From Dactylis glomerata (Eukaryota > Streptophyta > Magnoliopsida > Poales > Poaceae), in NCBI GenBank assembly GCA_007115705.1, contig QXEO01000464.1:10942170-11006169 (forward strand): DNA of 64,000 nucleotides, given 5' to 3'. The notes beneath the pieces were generated by a model. It did no database searches, was not told the origin of the DNA, and worked only from the letters and a program-made list of their open reading frames with translations. Position numbers and translations under genes: made by a program. Position 1 is the stretch's first letter. Each line of letters begins with the position of its first letter. This document shows, in pieces, positions 9,967 to 22,890 of the stretch.

Positions 9967-12519
9967 AGAAAAGCTCTCTTGGGAGATAATCCATTATTTT
10001 ATTTTCAGTAATTTTTCTTTTATTTGAGTCTTGGAAGTTATTACTACTGTAATAACTGCTCCTTATCCTTTTTATTTTGTTGTTGTGCCAAGAGAAGCCT
10101 CTAATTTGAGTGAGGTAAGATTTGGGGATGTTGCTGTCCTGAAACAGTTTTCAGTGCTGCACCGTAAAAATTCGTGAAAATTCTCTGTATATCTTTTGGA
10201 CCTGCGATTTCTTGTGCATATGCCCCAGGTTATATCCAAACTTTAATTAGTTGAACACTTTTTGATTTGAGCAACAGAAAACCCTCTAAAAATTCGACCT
10301 TTGTCAGCTGTTCTGTTTTGACAGATTTCTGCCAATATTTGTGTTTGCCGCTCGATCGCTTTCTTTTTTAGTTCTTTTGATCACGGAACTTTTGGGGAAG
10401 TTTCTACAGTAGTACATACTTTATATGTGGTGTTTTTGAGTTGAAACCTGAAGCAAAAAGGGTTGATTCATTATTATTCTTACACTAATATTGCTAATAA
10501 ATTTGTGTTTAGTTTTGTATGAAGGAAGTTTTTAAGTGTAGGGATTGGAGAATGATGAGATGAGATGAAGAATGGACAAAAGCTCAAGCTTGGGGATACC
10601 CATGTCACCCCAAGAAATATCCAAGAAGTACAAGCGTCAAAGCTTGGGGATGCCCCCGAGGCACCCCCTTTCTTTATCGGCAAAAATCAGGTCACCTTTC
10701 AAAACACTATATTTTTATTGCTTCATGCACTATGCATTTTTCTTGGAGCGTCAGTTGTTTTTGCTTTCAGTTTTCTTTTGCTTTGCTTGCTGCAATAAAT
10801 GGTTGGATCACATCATGTTGGTTTGGAGGGAGACATACTTCACTTTTCATTTGCCAAGAACACTCCGTTTTTCACTCTTATCGTTTCAACGAGTGTTCTC
10901 TTTTTCTAGAACTGCGTTTAGCTTTTGATTTTCGCTTTGATTTGTGTTCAGATCTTGTTTTATCTTTTTATCAAGGTGTATTTGGACCCCTGGTATATGT
11001 TGGTTTTCCTCAAAAGAGTTTCCTCAAAAAGGTTTGAATGGTGTTGGAAAAGAGAAAAAGTTTCATGCAAAAAAGTGGTACAAAAAGGAGCTTGTTTAGA
11101 CTGCGGCTTAGACTTTTGCATGTCATGTTTGATGTCATTTTGATAGTATGCTTAGTGATTTTTGCTGTAGCATGACTTGTCTCAAATGACTGAGATTGCT
11201 TAATGAGCCTTTGAAAAAATCATGCGTTGTTTTTATTATATGGAAGCATTTATTTGGTTTTCTCCTTTGATGCTTTATTTGGGTTGACTTGGCGCATGCT
11301 TACACCATGTTGACTACAAAAATAATTCGCCTATAGCCTCTACGATCACTTAGTTTTGGACTTTTGATGCCATCTTATGCTTCTTTTAATGTTGCTTTGT
11401 CGCTTTGCATGATTATGGCCATTATTGCTCTCTTAGTTGGTCGCTCCCAGTCTTTTGCTAGCCCTCATTTTGTACCGAGTATGAGCTCTACTCGTGCATC
11501 CAACTCCCAAAAACCAAGTTTGCCATTGTGTCCACTATAAATTCCTATGCATGGTATTTGCAAGCCATTCCAAGTAAATTTTCATATGCTACCTTTCAAA
11601 AAACCTTCAAAACACTTCTCGTTTTGTGACACTGTTTTCAGCTCATGGGGACGTAGTGGTCGGATTTGCTATCTTCCATATTGTTTATTCCAAAAAGGAA
11701 AAAAAAGATAAAAAGAAAGAAAACGGCACTCCTCCATGGTATGTGAATGTTGGTGGGCACTCGATGGAATCGGTTAGCCATGGTTTGTGAAAGGAAAAAA
11801 GGTGGGGAGGAGTGCCAAACTTTATAAAAGAGCACAAAAGTGCCAATCTCTCTCTCAAAAACTTGCTTCATTTTTGTATGGAAGATAGTAAGAATCCCAT
11901 TGCCAGTCGTCGACAAAGACAACCACCTCTCAAAACCAATTTGTATCTCTCTGTTTTACAAATGAAAATCTCTAGCACATGTTTAATCACTGCTTCCCTC
12001 TGTGAAGGGCCTTTCTTTTACTTTTATGTTGAGTCTCCACCTTCTATCTTTATGCATTGTCTAAGAGAGCATAGTTGTCATTCTGAGTATAATGTGCATT
12101 GTCCCAAAGTTTATCATTGATTGATTCATGACTATGGTTTCACTTGTTCTTAAATTACTTGTATCTAGTCGCCCTCTTAAACTTTAAGGTGTCCTATGCA
12201 TTTATGTTTTGCTATTCCATGAGGGACAAGCTGAAAACCATTTACTATGTTTTTCCATATGATTTGAACACACGTTTGACTTTCATTGTTTCATTATTCA
12301 TGATCTTTTGTTTGTGTTCTTTTTCATGTTATAACATGGTTGCCAAGTTTCTATTATCAAGATCATGTCTTTCATGCCCATGTTTTAAGTTCTTTGATCT
12401 CGGCACTCAATGCTTTACCTATATGATCAAGATTGTGATGGTGCATGTCACCTCAAAAATTATTTCTTTTGTTATCACTTACCTACTCGAGGACGAGCAG
12501 GAGTTATGCTTGGGGATGC
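9967..12519 (+). other. Non-coding interior of gag-only copy 1
   Basis: About 2.5 kb with no sense-strand gene. It contains AAGCTTGGGGATAC/AAGCTTGGGGATGC motifs near 10588 and 10638 that repeat the polypurine-like word just before the 3' LTR (ATGCTTGGGGATGC, 12506-12519). An antisense frame (11638-11922, 94 codons) is open here and also in the two other copies that retain this region. Confidence 0.7.
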
Positions 12520-13953
12520 TGATACGTCTCAAACGTATCTATAATTTTTGATGCTCCATGCTTGTTTTTACACCATTTGCCTTGTGTTTCGTTACACTTT
12601 GTGGCGTTTTTATGCGATTTCCGGAACTAACCTATTGACAAGATGCCACAGTGCCAGTTCCCTATTTTCTGCTGTTTTTGTGTTTCAGAAAAGCTACACA
12701 GGAAATATTCTCGGAATTGGACGAAACAAGTTCTAGAAGTCTTATTTTTCCCGGAAGAGTACCGAAGACCGAAAGAGAGCCGGAGGGGGGCCAGAGGCCG
12801 CCCACACAATAGGGGGCGCGGCCCAGCCCCTGGCTGCGCCCACCCATTGTGAGGGCGCCCTGGCAGCCCCCTGACAACACCCCTTCGCCTATATAAAGCC
12901 TCGGGACGGAAAACCCTAGGGGAATCGGCAATTTTCCAGAAAGAGTTCCGCAGCTCCGCCGCCACCGCCGATGAATTTCGGGGGACAGAAGTCTCTGTTT
13001 CGGCACCCTGCCGGGACAGGGAAGTGCCCCCGGAGCCATCTCCATCGGTCTCCATCACTGTCTCCGCCGTCTCCATCGACCTCACCGCCATCTCCATCAA
13101 CCTTGCTGTCTCCTATGATGAGGAGGGAGTAGTTCTCCCCTGGGGCTGAGGGCTCTACCGGTAGCTATGTGGTTCACCTCTCTCTCCCATGATGTGATCT
13201 TTATGTGATCGTGAGCTTTGTATCTAGTTGAATTGGTAGATGATATTATTCAGATATTATGCTACTCCTATGCTTTATTATTGTACTCTCCGGAGATACC
13301 TCGTATCATGGTGTAAAGGTGACTAGTGTGTGCATCATGTGTATCTTTTTGGTTAATGTCTCTATGAAATGTTGGTGTTTGTTGGAACCATCTAGTGCGT
13401 TCACGGTGATAGTGTGGGACAATCTAGTTTGGGTACATACGGACTTTGAGGAGTGCTTCGTAGCCCTACGCATGATTAGTGTTCGTTTTCCATTAGAGAA
13501 TTGTTTTGAGTTGCATATTGATGATAGTATCTATTGGTTCAATTATGTTATATTTGTTGAGAGTGTGTCCACTAGTGAAAGTATGATCCCTAGGCCTTGT
13601 TTCCAAGCATTGCACATCATTTCCTTTCAGTTTTGTTACATGTTTGCTTGCAGCAATATTTATTTCAGATTATGTTTACTACTCATAATCATCACTACTA
13701 CTTGTATTTCACTATCTCTTTGCCGAACTAGTGCACCTATACATCTGACAAGTGTATTGGGTGTGTTGGGGACACAAGAGACTTTCTGTATCGTAATTGC
13801 AGGGTTGTTTGAGAGGGATAGCTTTGACCTCTTCCTCCCTGAGTTCGATAAACCTTGGGTGATCCACTTAAGAGAAACTTGCTGCTGTTCTACAAACCTC
13901 TGCACTTGGAGGCCCAACACTGTCTACAAGGATAGAAGCGTGCGTAGACATCA
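12520..13953 (+). repeat. 3' LTR of gag-only copy 1
   Basis: 1,434 bp, paired with 5814-7246, with the same ends and several point differences. A 239-codon frame (13259-13978) is open through the R/U5 part and runs into flanking copia sequence. AGGAG follows directly at 13954. Confidence 0.9.
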
Positions 13954-13958
13954 AGGAG

Positions 13959-14293
13959 CCTCAGGGAGAAGAAGGTGAGCCTTCATGGCACTTGAGTACC
14001 CTTCGTGGGAACTCACACCTCTCCAACGGTGACTAGCTCCCCCCAAGAGAGTGAACATTGGGATACATCTTTGTCTCCCCGTCCCTCGGTTATTTCTACC
14101 CGAGTCCTTTACTTGTGTATTTACGTTTGTGATACCCTTCGTGCTTGAAGTATCTTGTATTGCATCATATAGGTTGTCCACCTAGTTGTTAGGCACACAC
14201 TTATATTCCGCAAAGCCTAAAACTAGCAAAAAAGAGAAGTAAAATTTGTAGAAACCTATTCACCCCCTCTAGGTTTGACTATCGATCCTTTCA
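13959..14293 (+). repeat. Copia 5' LTR, second part
   Basis: Continues the LTR interrupted at 5813 and ends CTTTCA just before the primer site. The sequence CTATTCACCCCCTCTAGG near 14260 is a common 3' end of grass copia LTRs. Confidence 0.75.
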
Positions 14294-14295
14294 AT

Positions 14296-14307
14296 TGGTA
14301 TCAGAGC
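14296..14307 (+). other. Primer binding site of the copia element (initiator tRNA-Met)
   Basis: TGGTATCAGAGC lies three bases after the LTR end. This word is the complement of the 3' end of plant initiator tRNA-Met and is standard in copia elements. Confidence 0.85.
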
Positions 14308-14347
14308 AAGGGCTCTTGGTTAAAGGCTTAACCGCCTTGAGAGTAAG

Positions 14348-17300
14348 ATGGTCTCACTTAGCGATGAGGGTGAAGGCAAAGTCTTCATGGCCATTGAGGT
14401 CCAAGCATTGCTTGATAAGCAACAAATGAACTCAACGAGCGTTTTGCCTTGTTGGAAGCTAAACTCTCGACTATGGATGAAAAGAATGCCCATCTCAAGG
14501 TTGAAGTGCTTACCCCGAGGGGGAAGTCGAACTCAGAGAAGGCTAAGGTGTAAACTCCTCCTAAGTCCAATGAACCTTCTTCTATGCTACGCTATATGAG
14601 TATCCCATCCAACGCGTGCCTATGCCTCATATGAACCCTTCATCTAGTGCTCCTCCCATGCTTGATGAATTTAACTATTCCTATTGGAAGTTTTGTATGC
14701 GCTCTCATCTTAGGTGTGTTTGTGTAGAGCTTTGGGGCATCATCGAGAATGGCTTCATGGACGTGGATGAGAAGTGCATGATCCCCAAAGAGCGAATTGA
14801 GTGTCAACTCAACTCCACTGCTCTTGACAAGATCCGCCAAAGTTTGAAGCACGAGACATATGATCAAGTCTCAAGCATTGAGTCCGCCACGGACCTTTGG
14901 GAAAAGCTCTCGGTCATGTTCGATGGCACGTCGGCAATGCAAAAGGCCAAGTATGAAGCCGCCAAACAAGACATGAACTTGTTTTGTATGCATGATGGGG
15001 AGTCGGTCACAAGTGCTTACTCAAGACTCCAAGCCCTCAAGGAAAAGATCATTTTTCTTGGAGGAAACACCATTGATGATGGCTTCCACATGAATGATAA
15101 CTTTGTGAAGAACAAGTTCATTGAGATTGTGTCTACCAAATACAAGGAGTTGGCCTTCAATGTAACCTTCTTGGAGCCTTTCTGCAAGATGACCACATAT
15201 GAGCTTGTTAGGTACTTTGTTGCCCATGATGACATGATTGCCAAGGCCAATAGAACCAAGGAGATTGTCCATGCTATGAACAAGAATCTGTCGCTTGCTT
15301 TGAAGGCCAAGGTCACTCAACCAAAAGTGCATGAAGGAAGGGTACAAGGAGAATGGTAATGGTAATAAAGGTGCTATGGGTGGGAATGCCAATAGGGGAA
15401 ATCCTAACCATAGATTTGCGGGAAAGACCAACCCATCGTATGTGTTGTGTAGGACACAAATGGAAATATATTTGCTAAATATGTTGGTCCTCGTGATGGA
15501 TATGCTTATAGATGGTACTCAATTTGGGTACCTAAATCTCTTGTTACTAATGCTAGGGGACCCATTACCCAATGGGCTCCTAAACCCAAGAATTGATTTT
15601 GTAGGACTATTCCTCCGGTGGGCCAAAATGGTTGTTTGATAGTGGGTGCACTAATCATATGACCAGAGGAAGAGAGTTGCTTGAGCAATTTGTTGAAGAT
15701 GTAAACTCAACTCAATGCATTCTCTTTGGAGATAACTCAAAAGGAAAGGTATTGGATCGAGGCAAGTTGGCAATCTCAAAGGACTTATCCCTTGATAAAG
15801 TTATGCTTGTTGAAACCCTTGGATATAATCTTCTTTCAATTTGTCATCTTAAGCATTGGTTATGATTGCTATTTTACCTATAATCATGTGAAAGTATTTA
15901 GGAGTGATAATCTCAAGATGGTTTGTGTTGGACATGTTGAGGACAACCTTTACGTGGTTGATTTCTCAAAAGAGAGCATTTCCTCCTCAACATTCCTCAT
16001 AGCCAAGGTTGATGAGGGTTGGCTATAGCATTGCCAGCTAGGCCACGTTAACATGAGAAATCTCAAATGACTCCTAAAGGGCGAACATGTTGTTGGACTA
16101 ACCAATGTAGCTTTTGAGAAAGATCGTGTGTGTAGTGCATGTGTTGCCGGGAAGCAACTTGGGAAGAATCATTCGGCCAAGAGTGTCATTTCAATGACAA
16201 GGCCTTTGGAGCTCCTTCATTTGGATCTCTTTGGGCCATCTACCTATCACACCTTGGAGGTAGAAGATATGGTCTTGTCATCGTGGATGATTATTCAAGA
16301 TATACATGGGTGTTCCTCCTTAAGTCTAAGGAGGAGAACTGCAAGTACTTCTCTAAGTTCGCCAAGCAAGCAGAACGTACATTTGAAGAAGTGATCAAGA
16401 CCATAAGGACCAACAATGGGTCGGAATTCAAGAACTACGCCATGGAAGATTTTGTTTGTGATGAGGGGATCAAAGCATGAATTCTATGCACCTTACACCC
16501 GACAACAAAATGGTGTGGTGGAGAGAAAGAACCGGACAATCATTGTGATGGCAAGAACCATGTTGGATGAGTACAAGTCTCCCCATAACTTTTGGGGAGA
16601 AGTTATTGCCACCACGGTTTATGTCTCCAACCACCTCTTCCTCCGCCCGGTGTATAATAGGACGCCTTACGAGCTCCTCACCTGGAACAAGCCAAATGTC
16701 TCCTACTTCTGTGTATTCGGGTGCAAGTGCTTCGTCAAGAACGAAAAGGAGAGACTTGGTAAATTTGAGTCTAGAACAATTGAGGGTATTTTTGTTGGCT
16801 ATGCGGACGATTCCCACGCCTATAGATACTACAACAAGTCTTCCGGGAGTGTTGAATTATCTTGTGGCATGGTATTCAAGGAATTTAATGGCTCCCAAGA
16901 GGAGCAAGTTGTTCCAAGTGATGTAGGTTATGGAGAATATTCTCAAGTCATCAAGTCTATGTGCATTGGATATATCTTACCATGTGAAGACCATTCAAAT
17001 GAATAAGATTCAAGGTCAACATAAGTAGAGCCTAGCTCAATTCAAGTTGAACCATCATCACCATCACAAGTGGAATAAGACTCTCAAGAGGAGATGCAAG
17101 CCCAAGAACAATCATCAAGCCCTCAACCTCGTGAGCAAGATCAAGGAGATGATCAAGGACCTTCCACTACTCAAGATCAAGCTCAAGAAGATGGTCATGA
17201 CCAAGACAAGCCACAAGAAGAATTTATTGGTCATGATGGATTGAAGCGGCGTATCAATGCCACCACCAAGGCTAGTGACCTACAAGTCAACAAGATTCTT

Positions 17301-18877
17301 GGCGACATTTCTAAGGGAGTTTCAACTCTTATACAACTTGCTTTACTTGCCACTTTTTGTGGCCATCATGCTTTTGTGTCTAGTTTTGAACCTCAAAAGG
17401 TACACAAAGCCTTGAGCAATCCAGATTGGGTGAATTCAATGCAAGAAGAGCTAGAATGCTTCACCCGCAATGAAGTGTGGTCTCTTTTTGAGAGGCCCAA
17501 GGACCATAGGATCAACGTGATTGGCACCAAATGGGTGTTCAAGAAAAAGCAAGATGAGAATGGAGTCGTCACTCTCAACAAGGCAAGGTTAGCGGTGCAA
17601 GGGTTTGCCCAAATAGAAGGTTTGGATTATGAGGACACCTTTGCGCCCGTTGCTCGCCTTGAAGCTATTCGTCTATTGCTTGCTTATGCTTCATACCATG
17701 ATTTCAAGCTTTATCAAATGGATGTTAAAAGTGCTTTTCTTAATGGCCCCTTGAAAGAGGAGGCATATGTGGCTCAACCCTCGGGTTTCAAAAACCCCAA
17801 TATCCTGAACTGAGTGTACAAACTCCATAAGGTGCTCTATGGTCTCAATCAAGCTCCACGTGCTTGGTATGAGCACCTTAGGGATTTTCTACTCGCGAAC
17901 GTTTTCAAAATTGGGAAGGTAGATTCCACCCTTTTCACCAAGCGGGTTAAAGGGGGTGGGTTGTTCATATGCCAAATCTACATTGATGGTATTATCTTTG
18001 GTGGGGCTAACAAAAAACATAACAAAGCTTTTGAGAAGTTGATGACACAAAGATTTGAGATGTCCATGATGGGAGAGTTGAAGTACTTCCTAGGCTTCCA
18101 AGTGAGGCAACTTGAGAAAGGAACCTTCATTTCGCAAGAGAAGTACGTGAAGGACATGCTCCCACGTTATGAGATGACCAAGGCTAAGAGTGCAAAAAAC
18201 CCCATGGCAACCAAAGTGCAAGTTGACCTTGGTATAGGCGAGAAACCGGTGGATCAAAAGGTATATCGCTCCATGATTGGATCCCATCTCTACCTTTGTG
18301 CTTCTAGGATGGATATCATGCTAAGTGTAGGGTTGTGTGCTCATTTTCAATCTGCTCCTAAGGAGTGCCACTTTGTGGTGGTCAAATAGATCTTAAGGTA
18401 CCTTGTTTATACTTCTACTCTCGGGCTTTGGTATCCAAAGGGGTCAACCTTTGAACTGTGGGCTACTCGGATTCCGATTGGGTCGGTGATAAGGTTGACC
18501 GGAAGTCAACCTCTGGGGCTTGCCAATTCATTGGCCGGTCGTTGGTGAGTCGATCGTCCAAGAAACAAAACTCCATCTCCCTATCCACCGTCGAAGCCGA
18601 ATACATCTCCGCGACATCTTGTTGTACTCAATTGTTGTGGATGAAGCAAACCTTGAAATACTATGGTGTGTCTCTTGGTATGGTGCTTCTTCTATGCGAT
18701 AATGAAAGTGCAATAAAGATTGCCAACAATCCCATCCAACACTCCCGCACCAAACATATCGACATTCGCCACCACTTCCTACATGACCATGTCGCAAGAG
18801 GTGATATTGCTCTCTCTCATGTGAGCACCAATCACCAATTGGCAGACATCTTCACAAAACCTTTGGATGAAGCTTGA
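14348..18877 (+). pseudogene. Copia gag-pol polyprotein, broken
   Basis: Fragments in several frames: leader and start 14348; gag of UBN2 type 14616-15359 (LWEKLSVMFDG, then a basic tail); protease at about 15625 (FDSGCTNHM); GAG-pre-integrase (CSACVAGKQ) at 16128; integrase core 16139-17006 with DDYSRYTW, RTNNGSEF and NGVVERKNR; reverse transcriptase from 17480 (GTKWVFK, QMDVKSAFLNG) with a stop at 17811-17813, then YIDG near 17980; RNase H 18458-18877 (DSDWVGD, STVEAEY, KHIDIRHHF). Two catalytic sites are damaged: integrase RTDNG reads RTNNG, and the polymerase box normally YVDD reads YIDG. With frameshifts and stops, it is inactive. Confidence 0.85.
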
Positions 18878-19723
18878 TTTGTTGAGCTAAGGAGTGAACT
18901 CAGTATTCTTGATCCTAAAAACTTGGATTGAATTTACTTGCTTACAATCTTCCATTTATCATGTTATCTAGCTTAGAAACATCGCACACATAGGCCAAAG
19001 TCATTTTGCCATTTCCTGGCATAATGCATACCTATGCGTGCTACATTAATTAGACCCAATGTCATGACATGGACCCAAGCATCTATCTTTGCGGTGTGAT
19101 GTCTATGCACACTTCTGTTCTTGTAGACAGTGTTGGGCCTCCAAGTGCAGAGGTTTGTAGAACAGCAGCAAGTTTCCCTTAAGTGGATCACCCAAGGTTT
19201 ATCGATCTCATGGAGGAGGAGGTCAAAGCTATCCCTCTCAAGCAACCCTGCAATTATGATGCAAGAAGTCTCTTGTGTCCCCAACACACCCAATACACTT
19301 GTCATATGTATAGGTGCACTAGTTCAGCGAAGAGATAGTGAAATACAAGTAATATGGATGATTATGCGTAGTAAATGCAATCTGAAATAAATATTGCTGC
19401 GAGCAAACATGTAACAAAACTGAATGTAAACGGTGTTCAATGCTTGGAAACAAGGCCTAGGGATCATACTTTTACTAGTGGACACTCTCAACAAAGATAA
19501 CATAATTGAACACATAAATAACTATCTTCACTATGCTGCTCTAAACTATTCTCCAATGGATAACGAACACTAATCATGTGTAGGGCTACGAAGCACTCCT
19601 TAAAGTTTGCATTTCCCCAAACTAGATTGCCCCACACTATCACCTTGAGTGCACTAGATGGTTCCAACAAACACCAACAATTCATAGAGACACTAGCCAA
19701 AGAGACACACATAATGTGCACAC

Positions 19724-21278
19724 TGATGTCTACGCACTTCTATTCTTGTAGACACTTGTTGGGCCTCCAAGTGCAGAGGTTTGTAGAACAGCAGCAAGTT
19801 TCCCTTAAGTGGATCACCCAAGGTTTATCGAACTCAGGGAGGTTAGAGGTCAAAGCTATCCCTCTCAAGCAACCCTGCAATTACGATACAGAAAGTCTCT
19901 TGTGTCCCCAACACACCCAATACACTTGTCAGATGTATAGGTGCACTAGTTCGGCGAAGAGATAGTGAAATACAAGTGGTATGAATGATTATAAGTAGCA
20001 AACGTGATGTGAAATAAATATCGCTGCGAGCAAACAAGTAACAAAATAGCAAGTAAACGGTGTGCAAAGCTTGGAAACAAGGCCTAGGGATCATACTTTC
20101 ACTAGTGGACACACTCCCAACAATATAACATGAATGAACAAATAAACAACTTCTCTCCACGATGGTACTCTGAATTACTCTCCTATTGAATAACACTAAT
20201 CATTGCGTAGTGCCTACAGAAGCACCCCTTAAAGTTCATCAAGTACTTGACAAACACCACTCATAGAGACATCCAAATCAGATCACAATTCAAGATGAAA
20301 TCATTGCGACTTAGACCAAGTACTAACACGGTGCACACACTGTCAACATTACACCATGAAAGGAGGAATAGATCACTCAATACTATCATAGTAATAATTA
20401 CTCTCATAATCCACAAGAGATCACAATCATAGCCTAAACCAAGTACCACCACGATGCACGCACTGTCACCGTTACACCATGGCAGGGGGAATAGATTACT
20501 TTAGTAACATCACTAGAGTACACTATAATAATTAAGCATAGGAGTAGCATTATATCTGAATAATAACATCTACTTGTTCAACATGATACAAAGCTCACGA
20601 TCACATAAAGATCACATCATGGGAGAGAGGTGAACCACATAGCTACCGGTAGAGCCCTTAGCCCCGGGGATGAACTACTCCCTCCTCATCATAGGAGACA
20701 GCAAGGTTGATGGAGATGGCGGTGAGGTCGATGGAGACGGCGATGGAGACCGATGGAGATGGCTCCGGGGGCACTTCCCCGTCCCGGCAGGGTACCGGAA
20801 CAGAGACTTCTGCCCCCCGAAATTCGTCGACGGTGGCGGCGGAGCTGCGGAACTGCTTCTGGAAAATTGTCGAATCCTTTAGGGTTTTCTGTCCCGAGGC
20901 TTTATATAGGCGAAGGGGCATCGCGAGAGGGCAGCCAGGGGCTCCTCACACATGGGTGGCGCGGCCAGGGCCTGGGCCGCGCCACCCTAGTGTGAGGGCA
21001 GGCCCTGGCCCCTCTCCGGCTCTCTTTCAGATGTATGGATGCTCCCGGGTAAAATAAGACTTCAGGAACTTGTTTCGTCCAATTCCGAGAATATTTCCTG
21101 TGTATCACTTCTGAAACACAAAAATAGCAGAAAACAGGGAACTGGCACTGTGGCACTTGTTAATAGGTTAGTTCCGGAAATCGCATAAAAACGCCACTAA
21201 GTGTAACGAAACAATAGGCAAATGGTGTAAAAAGAAGCATGGAGCATCAAAAATTATAGATACGTTTGAGACGTATCA
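19724..21278 (-). mobile_element. Solo LTR of the gag-only family (TSD CACAC)
   Basis: 1,555 bp, starting TGATGTCTACGC and ending GACGTATCA. CACAC stands at 19719-19723 and 21279-21283. No internal sequence remains, so it results from LTR-LTR recombination. It belongs to a longer subfamily: a stretch like CCAAGTACTAACACGGTGCA near 20318 is repeated imperfectly near 20440, an internal duplication of about 120 bp shared with the LTR at 49658-51200. Confidence 0.9.
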
Positions 21279-21949
21279 CACACTATCACCTTCACATCAT
21301 GGTACAAGGTGTCTCCGGAGATTACAATAACTAGCACAATACCCGTGCGTTGCTACGGGTATAACCATCAAATATAGAACTTGTTGTCTTTATACTTGTA
21401 AAAAATATATATTTATGCCAGTGCATGGTTGGATATTCCGTTTCTTGGAAGCATGCACCAATTCACGTCCAAGAGCTTCATGCACATCAATCTTTTTTCT
21501 CCACAGAGCATAAGAAAAAGCACATACAGTAGAAAACTTATTCCTTGCTAGAAACCTGGCCCTTAGCTAGGCCTTCTTGACGCTCCATCCAATGATATCC
21601 CACTCCTACAGCATGAGCACTCAGCATCCGAGAGTACGCGAGGGAATCTTATGGCCTCGACGATGGCGCAGTCCGACATGGCGGGACGACGGATTGATGG
21701 CACACGGCACCGCGTTGTGTATCGGATCGCCGGAAGATCACGAAAAGTATCCAGAGATCGTGTCCGACCGGCTCCGTGCGTTGGTTCCAATTAATATGGA
21801 AAGATCATGGTGAAACGCCCCACGGCTCTGATCCTTGGCCTGCATCATCGCTAGGTGAGCACGGCATGACACTGCGGAGAGGCGGCGGTAGCGGCAAACA
21901 GCCGACATGAGCGCGGCTAGACAAGAACCATCGATCGGGAGTCCGGGAC

Positions 21950-21997
21950 AAGTCCGGGACGACGGCCTCAAGAAAGTCCGGGACGACGGCCTCGAGG
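21950..21997. repeat. Two 24-bp tandem repeats in the Helitron
   Basis: Units at 21950-21973 and 21974-21997 (AAGTCCGGGACGACGGCCTC plus four bases) differ at two positions. Partial further copies follow at 21998 and near 22030. Confidence 0.85.
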
Positions 21998-22890
21998 AAG
22001 TCCCTACGTGCACCTTGACGCAGTCGAGGTCTCGAGGAAGTTCGGGACGACGGCCGGACACGACGGAATAAATCGATGGCAGCGGCCATGGACGATGACG
22101 ATAGTGCCCACGACTACAAATGCCCCTTCGTCGTGCAGGCACCCGTCGCTGCCGCCTCGCCGTCGGCTTCTCGCGAGCTCGATCCGGATGCTGCCGCCTG
22201 TTAATTCATCGATTTTATCTTGAACGGCTGGGCCAATGTATATACAAACATGAACAAAGCCGTATCAGCCACGATGGTTTGTTTCGGATTGAACTCCCAT
22301 CAAGCGAGTCGTGAGCGGCATATCTAGCGGGACAGGATCGATGGTTTTTTAGTCACTTCTGCTTCGGTACACCCCTCTTTCCCAAACTCAAATACATCAA
22401 AGGCCGAGATCGTTCTGTACCCCTTCGTAATCAAGGGTATGATCGTCATTAAAAAAATATTAATTCGTAATTAACAATTAGTTAAGCTGTATCTCAGGCT
22501 GTAGATATCCGTATGGCCCAATTACGGATCCGTATACCTACACAGTATATGGACGAAATTAGTTGTCTCTGTTCTTGTCGCTCACGCCGTCTCTCGACGG
22601 TGGTCATTGGCGGTGAGCGACTGCGGAGGTTATCGGCGAACGAGGATGCAAAATCTGAACTCGAAACCAGATCGTCAGTGTTGTTGGCGTCCGTCAATCG
22701 CTAGCGTGAGAGTTTTCATCAGAGAACTGAAGCGCTGTGCCACTTCGCGATTTGGGATCTGCTTGTTTATGGGCAAAGATTCCACATGCACTATTCTTCA
22801 TTACCGGCGTGGCAGGACTCAAGGAAGGAAAGATCAAATGAAAAGAAGTTCAACCATGCCAAATCAACCCCAGACCAAACCAAATCTCTT

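Larger units (their letters stand above)
5814..13953 (+). mobile_element. Complete gag-only LTR retrotransposon, copy 1
   Basis: Two LTRs (5814-7246 and 12520-13953) start TGATACGTCT and end TAGACATCA. The 5-bp duplication AGGAG flanks the whole (5809-5813 and 13954-13958). Removing the element restores a continuous copia LTR. The interior has a TGGCGCCGTTGCCGGGG-type primer site (here mutated, TAGCGCC), one gag-like reading frame, and about 2.5 kb without coding. No protease, RT, RNase H or integrase is present, so it depends on another element for movement. The family looks like Sabrina/WHAM from memory. Confidence 0.9.
4790..19096 (+). mobile_element. Ty1/copia element, decayed, interrupted by a nested element
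   Basis: The order is 5' LTR (4790-5813 joined to 13959-14293), tRNA-iMet-type primer site at 14296, then gag, protease, integrase, reverse transcriptase and RNase H (14348-18877), the copia order with integrase before RT. The left boundary is approximate: TGTAAAGGGT at 4790 is the best TG start. A complete gag-only element (5814-13953) sits inside the 5' LTR. No 3' LTR is found; after RNase H the sequence runs about 220 bp and is cut at 19097 by a minus-strand LTR. Maximus/SIRE-like affiliation is tentative. Confidence 0.75.

Noticed and set aside
21577..22314. ORFs in the GC-rich 3' part of the Helitron
   Set aside because: Several short overlapping frames on both strands over a tandem repeat; no domain. 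A second captured gene fragment is possible but unsupported.
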